A DNA stretch of 64,000 bases from an uncultured Marinobacterium sp. GTDB taxonomy: Bacteria > Pseudomonadota > Gammaproteobacteria > Pseudomonadales > Balneatricaceae. A program made the position numbers and the translations under genes. Location: NCBI GenBank assembly GCA_947501565.1, contig CANMWJ010000014.1, positions 54,351-118,350 on the forward strand. The letters run 5' to 3'. The notes beneath the pieces were generated by a model. That model saw nothing but the letters and a program-made list of their open reading frames with translations, was not told where the DNA came from and did not search any database. Of this stretch, positions 9,251-16,770 are shown piece after piece; the stretch's first letter is position 1, and each line of letters starts with the position of its first letter.

Positions 9251-10474
9251 TTATGTCTGGGTTTCGTCGTTGAACCGGAGCCAGGCCCGCAATTTCAATC
9301 CAACCCAGTTTCCCGGTAGTGCAGCTACAATCCAGACCCAACCATGCAAACTGGTGGATGCCACACCGGAAAAAAACGCGCCTATATTGCAGCCATAGGC
9401 GATACGCGCACCGTAACCGAGCAGTAAGCCTCCCAGCAGCGAGACCAGTAGCAGCTTGATCAGTGTGGCGAAGGATCGATGCGGCCAGGCAGCGGCGTTG
9501 TGAAAACCGACCAGCAGTATGGACGCCAGGAATGCGCCAAATACGATGCCGAAATTCATCACCGAGGTGGTATCACTGAATACGGAGTTTTGCAGTGCGT
9601 TGGCCTGAAACGGTGCGCTCCAGAAGGCGCTGCTCTCCGGTGACCAACCCAGAAACATGGCGATCTTCGCGCCCCAGAGTCCAAACGCCCAAGTAATCGT
9701 CCAGGGATGCCCTGTGCTTACCAGGGTCGCGAGATTCAGGAAAGCCAGCAGCAGGGCACCAACGGTTAAAGGCATCAAGCTGCGACGGCAGGGAGGTAGC
9801 GGGGAGGCGTTGGACGCTGAGCGGTTTTGCGTCCAGAGCCGGAGTGCTCCCCAGATCGTCGCCAACAGCAGCAGTTGAAAGAGGACGCCACCCGACCAGC
9901 CAAGCTCCTTGCCGATTACGATAGGAGACGCGAAGTTAAATGCCTGCCACCACACCATATGAAGGCTGCCAGTAAAAGAGCCTGCGCAAAACGCGATCAA
10001 CACCAGCGCCATCCGCAGACCACCCGCGCCCAGGCTGTAGAGAGTGCCTGATCCGCAACCGCCCGCCAGCTGCATGCCGATACCAAAGATAAAGGCGCCG
10101 AACACCACCGATCCTCCCACGGGCGCGTAGGCACCGGTAAGCGGCTGACCGTTGAAACTCCCCTGAGACAACATCGGGGCGAATAGCAGGGAGGCGATCG
10201 CGAGCATCAGGATCTGGGCATTGATACCGCGCAGGTCTTTATAGAGGAACAGAGCCCGGAAGCAACTGGTGAAACTGATGTTGGCGAGACGCAGGGTGCA
10301 GCCGATCAGTGTGCCAATGCCAAGGAGCAGCAGGTGGGCGGTTGACGGCCAGATCTGGAGATATAAAAAACCGCCCAAGGCCAGTGCGACGGGCAACAAC
10401 ACCGGGTTATTGTCAAACGCACGCTTGGGCGGTTGCGGCTTGATGGCCGAGTGGGCTGAAGGATCTTTGTTCAT
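9251..10474 (-). CDS. YeeE/YedE (TsuA-like) sulfur-compound transporter
   Basis: 407 aa polytopic membrane protein with about ten hydrophobic segments and two pseudo-repeated YeeE/YedE units. The conserved cysteine motifs are visible: GMQLAGGCGSGTLYSLGAGG (near residue 133) and RIAYGCNIGAFFSGVASTS (near 365). In the structurally known family member TsuA (YeeE) such cysteines relay thiosulfate across the membrane. It lies 30 bp downstream of a small exported protein on the same strand and next to two c-type cytochromes, so uptake or handling of an inorganic sulfur compound is plausible. The transported species is not shown by sequence. Confidence 0.85.
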   Translation of the reverse strand: MNKDPSAHSAIKPQPPKRAFDNNPVLLPVALALGGFLYLQIWPSTAHLLLLGIGTLIGCTLRLANISFTSCFRALFLYKDLRGINAQILMLAIASLLFAPMLSQGSFNGQPLTGAYAPVGGSVVFGAFIFGIGMQLAGGCGSGTLYSLGAGGLRMALVLIAFCAGSFTGSLHMVWWQAFNFASPIVIGKELGWSGGVLFQLLLLATIWGALRLWTQNRSASNASPLPPCRRSLMPLTVGALLLAFLNLATLVSTGHPWTITWAFGLWGAKIAMFLGWSPESSAFWSAPFQANALQNSVFSDTTSVMNFGIVFGAFLASILLVGFHNAAAWPHRSFATLIKLLLVSLLGGLLLGYGARIAYGCNIGAFFSGVASTSLHGWVWIVAALPGNWVGLKLRAWLRFNDETQT

Positions 10475-10504
10475 CGTCGTTCACGATGACTAAACAGTTA
10501 TTAG

Positions 10505-10972
10505 TTATTCCGTCACCAGCAGCGGGTAATCTGGTGTCGGGTTCAACGGGCATGAATACAGATATTCACCCGACTTCAGTGTGATCCGGTAATCGCGGGT
10601 TGCGCCAGTGCTGAGGCCACCACCCGACACGCTGGGTAAGGTTGCACGGGCGACCAGCCCTTTACCGCGCAACCAGAAACCGAGGTCGTATGGCACGTTT
10701 TTGTTGGTTACCCGGAAAATATAATCGCCTGCCTTCAACGATATAGGCTCGATCTGACCGAGGCGTTTTGCGGCTGAGCTTTTATTGATCTTCACGCAGT
10801 CATTAGCATGGGTTGAGGTGTACCCGTGATCGACGCCGTTTTCACTTTCCAGAAACTGGCAGGGTACCTGTGTCAGCTCGATCACGGTGGGTGTTGCGCT
10901 GACCACACTGCTAGTAGTGAATAGCAGGAAAACTAAGCTGCCTGAACGTAAGAGAATTCGGCTGTGAAACAT
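10505..10972 (-). CDS. Small exported protein, cupredoxin-like in outline
   Basis: 155 aa from ATG 10972, which has GAGG 8 nt upstream; an in-frame ATG at 11002 lacks a ribosome-binding site. A Sec signal peptide (FHSRILLRSGSLVFLLFTTSSVVSA) leads into a beta-rich domain with LKAGDYIFRVTNKNVPYDLGFWLRG and a C-terminal LKSGEYLYSCPLNPTPDYPLLV. The GxYxFxVTNKxxPxxLGF and GEYxYxCPLxPTPxYPLxV phrasing resembles a cupredoxin fold with one Cys near the end, but the full copper ligand set is not evident. Probably co-transcribed with the YeeE/YedE gene. Confidence 0.7.
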   Translation of the reverse strand: MFHSRILLRSGSLVFLLFTTSSVVSATPTVIELTQVPCQFLESENGVDHGYTSTHANDCVKINKSSAAKRLGQIEPISLKAGDYIFRVTNKNVPYDLGFWLRGKGLVARATLPSVSGGGLSTGATRDYRITLKSGEYLYSCPLNPTPDYPLLVTE

Positions 10973-11100
10973 AGGCGATACCTCACAGGCGGGTTGGTTC
11001 ATAGGTGAACTAGTGATCAGATGTTCAATGATGCCCTTTAGCTGATAGTTTAGTTGAATATATATTCAAGCGTGAATGTGTGCGGTCCTTGGGTAACCTT

Positions 11101-12342
11101 TCAGTCAGGAAGCGCCAGCCATTGCTCATACAAGGTATAGGCCGAGTTAGCCGCCGTTTTCTGTGCCTCGCGTAGCAAGCGTGTGGCCTTTTGGTTAACG
11201 CCGGTATCCGATGCCAGGCGGCTGGTGAAGAAATGTGCGTAGAACGCGTCCGGCTCCACGTAAACCCGCATCACCAATGCGCTGGCTTCCGGGCTTCGCG
11301 CAAGCACGTAATCCAGCTGTGCGGATTGGCCCGGTGCCAGTCGTGTATCAAAGACCTCGCGGCTAAGGTTCAGTGCGACGCGGCGCGCAACCACAAAATA
11401 GCGATCGGTATTTGGAATCATCTCTCCGTTGTTATCCGCCTGATACGCCTGCAGTACCACCTGGGGCGTAACATAGGTCGGGAAGCGATGGCCGGTACCG
11501 CTGTTGGTGATTATGAGGGTGGCATTGAGGGACGCATGAGTCAGGCTGACATCCCGCACATCGATGGTGACCCCACTTTGCACCATCGCCTTGTCATGAA
11601 TACCGCGCCATAGGTGCTGACGGTCGGGCATATGACATTGCTGACAACTTACTCCAGCCTTTGCGTAGCGGCTTTCTTGCCATTCTACGTAGGTGTTTTC
11701 AAGTAGCTTTCCGTTCAGGGCGAAACCGTCAGGTTCGAACTGGTGGCAACTGGCGCAAAAGCGGCTGTCACCAAAAGCGGGCTGTACCGACCAGCCGTTG
11801 TGCGGCAGTTGGGTCTCGGCTGCAGGTAGTGATCCATTCTTACGGGCGGGGCCAAAGCGTTGATGGTTGCGTACGTGACAGGCGGCGCAGACCAAGCCCT
11901 TTCGGTGTAACCCGCCTGAGCTGGAGGGATCTCTGATCTCCTCAACAAGGGCGTCGGCTTGTTCTGCTAATGGCGCGTGACAGCGAAGGCAGGATTGGTG
12001 CTGCGCCCGGTCATGTTCGGGCATGGTGATCAGTTGTCCCATCAGGCCAGCGCCCATCGCTTTGCTATGAAAGCTGCTCTGCCACTCCTTATACTGCTTT
12101 TGATGACATTGGCCACAGGACTCCGGTTCCAGAGATGCTTCCAACTGGGAGAAGTTGTCCGGGACGTCGCCTTGCGGGGGAATAGGAGTCTGCCAATGCT
12201 GTTGCAGGAACCTCTCCACCGACGCGGATGGCGAAGATGTCCCATCGGCGGAAACGGCCTGTAGGCCGTATCCGGTCAGTAGAACACCGATTGCCAGCCA
12301 CATTGCTGCTACCGACAGCGGTGGCCGGTGTAACTTATTCAA
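11101..12342 (-). CDS. Five-haem periplasmic cytochrome c (cytochrome c554-like)
   Basis: 413 aa with an N-terminal signal/anchor (residues 12-32) and five CxxCH haem-binding motifs: CGQCH 76-80, CLRCH 118-122, CAACH 152-156, CASCH 196-200 and CQQCH 233-237. The spacing and the ESCGQCHQKQYKEWQSSFHSKA context match the cytochrome c554 family of multihaem electron carriers. Residues 250-413 have no haem motif and look like a beta-sandwich (VSLTHASLNATLIITNSGTGHRFPT). It begins 12 bp after the stop of the Asn-Pro-Cys-Ala repeat cytochrome, so the two are surely one transcript. Probably periplasmic electron transfer; the substrate is unknown. Confidence 0.9.
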   Translation of the reverse strand: MNKLHRPPLSVAAMWLAIGVLLTGYGLQAVSADGTSSPSASVERFLQQHWQTPIPPQGDVPDNFSQLEASLEPESCGQCHQKQYKEWQSSFHSKAMGAGLMGQLITMPEHDRAQHQSCLRCHAPLAEQADALVEEIRDPSSSGGLHRKGLVCAACHVRNHQRFGPARKNGSLPAAETQLPHNGWSVQPAFGDSRFCASCHQFEPDGFALNGKLLENTYVEWQESRYAKAGVSCQQCHMPDRQHLWRGIHDKAMVQSGVTIDVRDVSLTHASLNATLIITNSGTGHRFPTYVTPQVVLQAYQADNNGEMIPNTDRYFVVARRVALNLSREVFDTRLAPGQSAQLDYVLARSPEASALVMRVYVEPDAFYAHFFTSRLASDTGVNQKATRLLREAQKTAANSAYTLYEQWLALPD

Positions 12343-12354
12343 CGCTACACCCTG

Positions 12355-13317
12355 TTATCGTGCGCATGGGTTTTTCATCGCGCATGGGTTCGCTGCACAA
12401 GGGTTGGCCGCACATGGGTTTTTCATCGCGCATGGGTTCGCTGCACAAGGGTTGGCCGCACATGGGTTCTTCATCGCGCATGGGTTCGCTGCACAAGGAT
12501 TTGCCGCACACGGGTTCTTCATCGCGCATGGGTTCGCTGCACAAGGGTTGGCCGCACACGGGTTCTTCATCGCGCATGGGTTCGCTGCACAAGGATTTTC
12601 CGCACATGGGTTCTTCATCGCGCATGGATTCGCTGCACAAGGATTGGCCCCAGCCATCTGATAGCTTTTCTGGATCACAGCTGTATAGGCGGTGAGCGCT
12701 GCCAGCTCCTGGCTATCCCAAGGCAGGGGTTTGGCTGCCATAGGTACGACCATGCAGAGCTGAACCATCTCTTCCATGGTGATCTTATCGAGCCCGGTGC
12801 GGGATTTAGCCATCGCTACGTGGTGGGGGTAGGGGTCTTTAAACGTAGACATGAACGCCCCATTGCCCTGATGGCAGGTGTTGCAGCTCAGGCCATTACT
12901 GCTCAGTTTTGTGTCTTCCCAAAGAGACTTCCCCTTAACTGCCAGGCTTATGCTATCACCTTGCCAGTGCATCGAATCCGCTGGGCGGGTGATCATCTCA
13001 GGATCGATATCGGGGACAGCTGCGGCACAAGGGTTTGCAGCGCATGGGTTTACAGCACATGGGTTTACAGCACATGGGTTTGCAGCGCATGGGTTTACAG
13101 CACATGGGTTTACAGCACATGGGTTTTTGGCCGCGCACGCATTCACTGCAGCACAGGGGTTAGCGGCTTCTTCGGGGTTAGGCGTATCCGAGAAAGCGAC
13201 CGTTATACCGGAGTAGCTGGGATTGGACTCAGGACCAGCCACGGCTAGACCGCTGACGAGGATAAACGCAAACAGCACACTCAGAGAGGTGTGGATGCTC
13301 TGGACGCGAATGTTCAT
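12355..13317 (-). CDS. Monohaem cytochrome c flanked by two NPCA cysteine-repeat arrays
   Basis: 320 aa. Signal peptide (1-28); first array at residues 53-99 with nine Cys in 5-residue NPCAV/NPCAA units; cytochrome c core at 105-220 with one CNTCH haem site (145-149); second array at 225-320 made of exactly six 16-residue units, NPCAANPCAMKNPCAA, with three Cys each. There are 30 cysteines in all. The core's end (MVQLCMVVPMAAKPLPWDSQELAALTAY) resembles the SoxA/TsdA class of sulfur-oxidation cytochromes. It is the first gene of a transcript with the five-haem cytochrome. The arrays could bind metal or carry sulfur; that is inference. Confidence 0.88.
   Translation of the reverse strand: MNIRVQSIHTSLSVLFAFILVSGLAVAGPESNPSYSGITVAFSDTPNPEEAANPCAAVNACAAKNPCAVNPCAVNPCAANPCAVNPCAVNPCAANPCAAAVPDIDPEMITRPADSMHWQGDSISLAVKGKSLWEDTKLSSNGLSCNTCHQGNGAFMSTFKDPYPHHVAMAKSRTGLDKITMEEMVQLCMVVPMAAKPLPWDSQELAALTAYTAVIQKSYQMAGANPCAANPCAMKNPCAENPCAANPCAMKNPCAANPCAANPCAMKNPCAANPCAANPCAMKNPCAANPCAANPCAMKNPCAANPCAANPCAMKNPCAR
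12358..12645 (-). repeat. Tandem 48-bp coding repeat (six units)
   Basis: Six 48-bp units encode the C-terminal 96 residues of the repeat cytochrome. Units differ at only a few positions (for example GGTTGGCC against GGATTTGC), which points to recent expansion by slippage or recombination. Confidence 0.95.
13022..13163 (-). repeat. 15-bp coding repeat, N-terminal NPCA array
   Basis: Short units of the type GGGTTTACAGCACAT (plus strand) encode the NPCAV/NPCAA array at residues 53-99. Its codons differ from those of the 48-bp C-terminal array, so the two arrays probably expanded separately. Confidence 0.9.
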
Positions 13318-13659
13318 GGTGAGGGTTCCTTTTTATTATCTGTCTATCGGGTTCTCCTCAGTGTTCTCATAAGACCGCATCCGTTATCCGTAGCAGATAC
13401 TTATACAGACTGGAATTCGTCGCAAAGGTTAGTTCGAATTGGTTGAATTGTTGTATTTATTATCAGTAAAGCTCATATCCTGGACATGCTCCACACACTT
13501 CAGACCGAAGCGCATCGGATTGAACGGGTTAATCTACGCTCAGTGTCTTTAATCTCAAGTCTCTGGGCAGATCAAATTGGCACTGAACGCACTACACTAT
13601 GAAGCAAAGGGATGGGGGAGAAACGGTTTGAGGAATAGCAGGATGGAGCGGAGTCGCAG
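13318..13659. other. Divergent intergenic region between repeat cytochrome and ydbH
   Basis: 342 bp that must hold promoters for the leftward cytochrome transcript and the rightward ydbH operon. AT-rich stretch TTGAATTGTTGTATTTATTA at 13443-13462. I see no recognisable operator, riboswitch or small gene. Confidence 0.5.
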
Positions 13660-16038
13660 ATGTCACGTTTTTCTCTCTCGGGCCTGATTGTTGGCAAGCT
13701 ACTGCTTGCGCTGGCGGTGCTGCTGGTAGCTCTGCTGGTTGGCTTGTACGCGGCGTTGCCGGGCCTTGCGCGTTACAGCATCGAATATTGGCTTACCGAG
13801 GCTGGCTATAGTGACATAGAGTTTGAGCTGGAGCGCCCCGGCTACAACCAGTTTGTGATCGATAGGATCAAGCTGAGCAAACGTACCCCTGAACAGGACC
13901 TGCAACTTGAAGCGGGGCCAATCCAACTCGACTTTACCCCCCGAACTCTGCTCAACAGCAAGCGCTTTGATCGTGTGCTGCTCCCCCAGTCGAAACTGCG
14001 CATTCGCTACCTTAAATTCGCTGATGAGCTTGCTAACCAAACCGCCCCTGAGCAGATGAATCTGGTGTTGGCGGCGGTGCTTCCCAGTGTCTGGCTAGCC
14101 CAGATTCCAAGTGATGAACTGCTGGTCGGTGAGCTCAGCATCCAGCTAACCTATGATGACGACCGACACGACTGGATCTTTGTCGGAGCGATTTCAACGA
14201 CACCGGAGCAGCTAATCAGTCGCGTGAAATTTTTCCGTAAAGGTCAGGATCTGGGCTGGGCGGACCTGGAACTGCGTAGCGATAATTATTTCGAGCTTCG
14301 AATGCTTTATCAGGATAACCCGTTCGTGGTCATCGAAGGACAGCTCGAGCGCGGCGAGGAGATGGTGTTAAGCGCAAATCAGGATATCGATCTTGCAGGT
14401 CTTAGCGGATGGCTGACACGGCTTCTGGCGCTGGATACGCAGCTTGTTGATGTAACCGGTAATCTTACGTCGCGTGGAGAGATTCGGCTTCCACTACGGA
14501 TCTACCAATCGCCGGATGAGGTTCTGGCGTTGTTAAGTTCCACGCAGGAATTTGAAACCTTTGTGAAGCTTTCAGAACCTACACCGCAGGTTGGTAATGC
14601 GAATGGCGAGCTGCGTGGCGACCTTCAGCTGGGCCCGGAACGATTGCAGCTGACGCTGAAGGAACGTAGTTTTATTGATATTAAAAATATAATAATAACA
14701 GGTGGTTATGTAGATAACCTTAGGTTGAAACTACGATCTGATCTTGCGGTAAATAGCGACCTGCCAGCGGTTATGTCCGGTAAGTTGCAACGGATAAAAC
14801 CATTTACGGTGGAGTTGTCCGCCAGTCCGTTTAGCTATCGGACGAGCGATAAGGATCCACCGCTGGAGTTTGATCTGAAGCCTGTGACATTCAGGGTGGA
14901 TTCAGCCGATCTGGGTCAGCATCGGTATACAGGAAGTGTCAAATTGCCTCACGTTAAGGTGAAGGTCTCAGGTCGTTCGCTTCCAGCATTATCAGTGACG
15001 AGTGATGTTGTGATCAGTTATCCGTTGACCGATCTGGAGTTCAGTGTAAGCGCGGATGATGTACCTCTCAGCTTAGGAGGGACCGCGCGTTATAACCTGG
15101 CCGACGCATCAGCAAGCGCGCGCTGGACTATGCGCTCGTTGGACCTGACCGGCCTTGAAGCAAGACTGGTACGTTACCTGCCGGAACTGCCGCCGGAGCT
15201 GACGTTCAGTCGGGGCAGGTTGTACCACAATGGACAGTTGGAGAAGCAAAGTACAGATGTCCGGATCCGGGGCTGGAACGCGGTAAGGGATGCGGATTTT
15301 GCTTGGCAACAGACACAGGTAATCGGGCTCAACTGGCAATCGGCGACAAGCCTGAACAGCGCCGGGCAGTTAAATGACAGCGGAGAGGTGCGTATTGATC
15401 GCGTCAGCTCAGGTGTCTTGGCGGACAATATAACCAGCCGTTACCGACTGCAACAGCAACCGGGCGGAAACTGGCAACTGCGCGTAGAGCCTGTGCGGGC
15501 GGATCTGCTCGCCGGAAAAGCGGAAATCGGGGCTTTCACTACGCGATTGCCTGAGCCAGAGATCAAAACGGATGTGATTCTAGAAGCGCTTGATCTGGAT
15601 GCAGTCCTCAGTCTGGAACGACAGGAAGGACTGTCAGGTAAAGGCAAACTATCAGGACAGTTCCCGTTGCGCTATGGCGCAGAGGGATTGAGTATCAACG
15701 ACGGATCGCTCTACGGGCTGGAACCGGGCGGTGAGATCCGCTTCCAGCCGAGCGCGGGAATCGCACAGTATGCCGCTACAAACGCCGGCTTATCGCTGGC
15801 GTTGAACGCGCTGGAAAACTTCCAGTACGACACGCTGGATATCAAACTGAACTACACTCCGGATGGAACTGCACTGCTCAATACCCGGCTAAAAGGACAT
15901 AACCCGGATTGGAATCAGGGACATCCGGTGGATTTTATGATCAATATAGAAGAGAACATTCCGGACCTGATCAAAACGTTGCAGTTTGCTGATCAATTGA
16001 CGGAGAAATTGGAAAAACGTTACCGTGACCAGCGATAA
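13660..16038 (+). CDS. ydbH: YdbH-family AsmA-like protein (intermembrane phospholipid transport)
   Basis: 792 aa. One N-terminal transmembrane helix (residues 8-32) anchors a long periplasmic beta-rich body without cysteines, the shape of AsmA-like bridge proteins. The identification rests on overall pattern, length and the linked genes: a YnbE-type lipoprotein and a YdbL-type protein follow directly, exactly as in Escherichia coli ydbH-ynbE-ydbL. In E. coli YdbH works redundantly with TamB and YhdP in phospholipid movement to the outer membrane. AGCAGGATGGAGCGGAG provides the ribosome-binding region. Confidence 0.85.
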   Translation: MSRFSLSGLIVGKLLLALAVLLVALLVGLYAALPGLARYSIEYWLTEAGYSDIEFELERPGYNQFVIDRIKLSKRTPEQDLQLEAGPIQLDFTPRTLLNSKRFDRVLLPQSKLRIRYLKFADELANQTAPEQMNLVLAAVLPSVWLAQIPSDELLVGELSIQLTYDDDRHDWIFVGAISTTPEQLISRVKFFRKGQDLGWADLELRSDNYFELRMLYQDNPFVVIEGQLERGEEMVLSANQDIDLAGLSGWLTRLLALDTQLVDVTGNLTSRGEIRLPLRIYQSPDEVLALLSSTQEFETFVKLSEPTPQVGNANGELRGDLQLGPERLQLTLKERSFIDIKNIIITGGYVDNLRLKLRSDLAVNSDLPAVMSGKLQRIKPFTVELSASPFSYRTSDKDPPLEFDLKPVTFRVDSADLGQHRYTGSVKLPHVKVKVSGRSLPALSVTSDVVISYPLTDLEFSVSADDVPLSLGGTARYNLADASASARWTMRSLDLTGLEARLVRYLPELPPELTFSRGRLYHNGQLEKQSTDVRIRGWNAVRDADFAWQQTQVIGLNWQSATSLNSAGQLNDSGEVRIDRVSSGVLADNITSRYRLQQQPGGNWQLRVEPVRADLLAGKAEIGAFTTRLPEPEIKTDVILEALDLDAVLSLERQEGLSGKGKLSGQFPLRYGAEGLSINDGSLYGLEPGGEIRFQPSAGIAQYAATNAGLSLALNALENFQYDTLDIKLNYTPDGTALLNTRLKGHNPDWNQGHPVDFMINIEENIPDLIKTLQFADQLTEKLEKRYRDQR

Positions 16039-16069
16039 GATGCCAGATCCGGAAAGTCAGGGGGCTAAG

Positions 16070-16285
16070 ATGATACGGAAAACATACCTGCCTATATCAC
16101 TGCCAATGTCACTGCTTGTGGCGGTCGCACTGCTCGGCACGGCTGGATGCTCACCAAGGGTTGAGGTGGCGGTGCCCAATGAGCCGATCACCATCAATCT
16201 GAACGTAAAGATTGAACACGAGATACTGATCAAGGTGGATAAAGAGATCGATACCTTGCTGAGCGAGAACAGCGACATATTTTAA
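16070..16285 (+). CDS. ynbE: YnbE-family outer-membrane lipoprotein
   Basis: 71 aa from ATG 16070, chosen because CAGGGGGCTAAG lies just upstream and the lipoprotein signal then has normal length; a GTG at 16025 overlapping ydbH is less likely. The signal ends in LLGTAGC (lipobox cysteine). The mature part, VEVAVPNEPITINLNVKIEHEILIKVDKEID, is the YnbE signature. In E. coli YnbE is the outer-membrane partner of YdbH, completing a periplasm-spanning bridge. Confidence 0.88.
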   Translation: MIRKTYLPISLPMSLLVAVALLGTAGCSPRVEVAVPNEPITINLNVKIEHEILIKVDKEIDTLLSENSDIF

Positions 16286-16314
16286 GGATTATCTGAGCAT
16301 CAGGGGTTTTATCT

Positions 16315-16656
16315 ATGCATCGTCGAATTCAACAACTGCTGACCGTTATTACGTTTGCCCTGGCTTTGATCGCCGCTCCGGCGTGGGCCTTGTCTAAGGA
16401 TGAAGCAAAAGCGAAAGGGCTGATCGGGGAGGGCATTAACGGCTATCTGGCTATAGTTACTGCGAACCCTACACCTGAACTACGTGCGCTTGTCGAAGAG
16501 ATCAACCGCAAGCGTAAAGCTGCTTACACCAACAGCGCTCAAAGCGCAGGCGTCTCCCGCGATGTGTTTGAGCTGCGCATGGGGCAGCGTCTGCAGGAGC
16601 GGGCGCCTGCCGGTCACTACATTCAGTTGCAGAACGGTAACTGGAAGCGTAAATAA
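16315..16656 (+). CDS. ydbL: YdbL-family (DUF1318) periplasmic protein
   Basis: 113 aa with a Sec signal peptide cleaved after APAWA. The mature protein contains AKAKGLIGEGINGYLAIV and ELRALVEEINRKRKAAY, the conserved core of the YdbL/DUF1318 family. It lies 29 bp behind ynbE, last of the conserved trio; YdbL is thought to modulate YnbE assembly. The N-terminal GxxGExxxGYLA segment is intact. Confidence 0.9.
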   Translation: MHRRIQQLLTVITFALALIAAPAWALSKDEAKAKGLIGEGINGYLAIVTANPTPELRALVEEINRKRKAAYTNSAQSAGVSRDVFELRMGQRLQERAPAGHYIQLQNGNWKRK

Positions 16657-16770
16657 CGTCTCAAGGTCTATTTCCCGGTGGTCGCAGCCCTGCGGCCGCC
16701 ATCTGTCTTTTTTACCGCCATTCGGTGGTACTGCTCACCAATCAGGATCTCGCCGCGCATGGAGGGTAAC

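Noticed and set aside
12358..12645. Regular 48-bp repeats considered as a CRISPR array
   Set aside because: Units are contiguous with no unique spacers and are in frame with the cytochrome coding sequence.
12155..12695. Plus-strand frames of 155-168 codons across the NPCA repeat
   Set aside because: Any frame through a tandem repeat stays open; these lack ribosome-binding sites and are antisense to a gene with signal peptide and haem motif.
13400..13440. GTCGCAAAGG in the ydbH/cytochrome intergenic region as a second c-di-GMP riboswitch
   Set aside because: No GAAA-capped P2 hairpin before it and no P1 closure; only the hexamer is shared.
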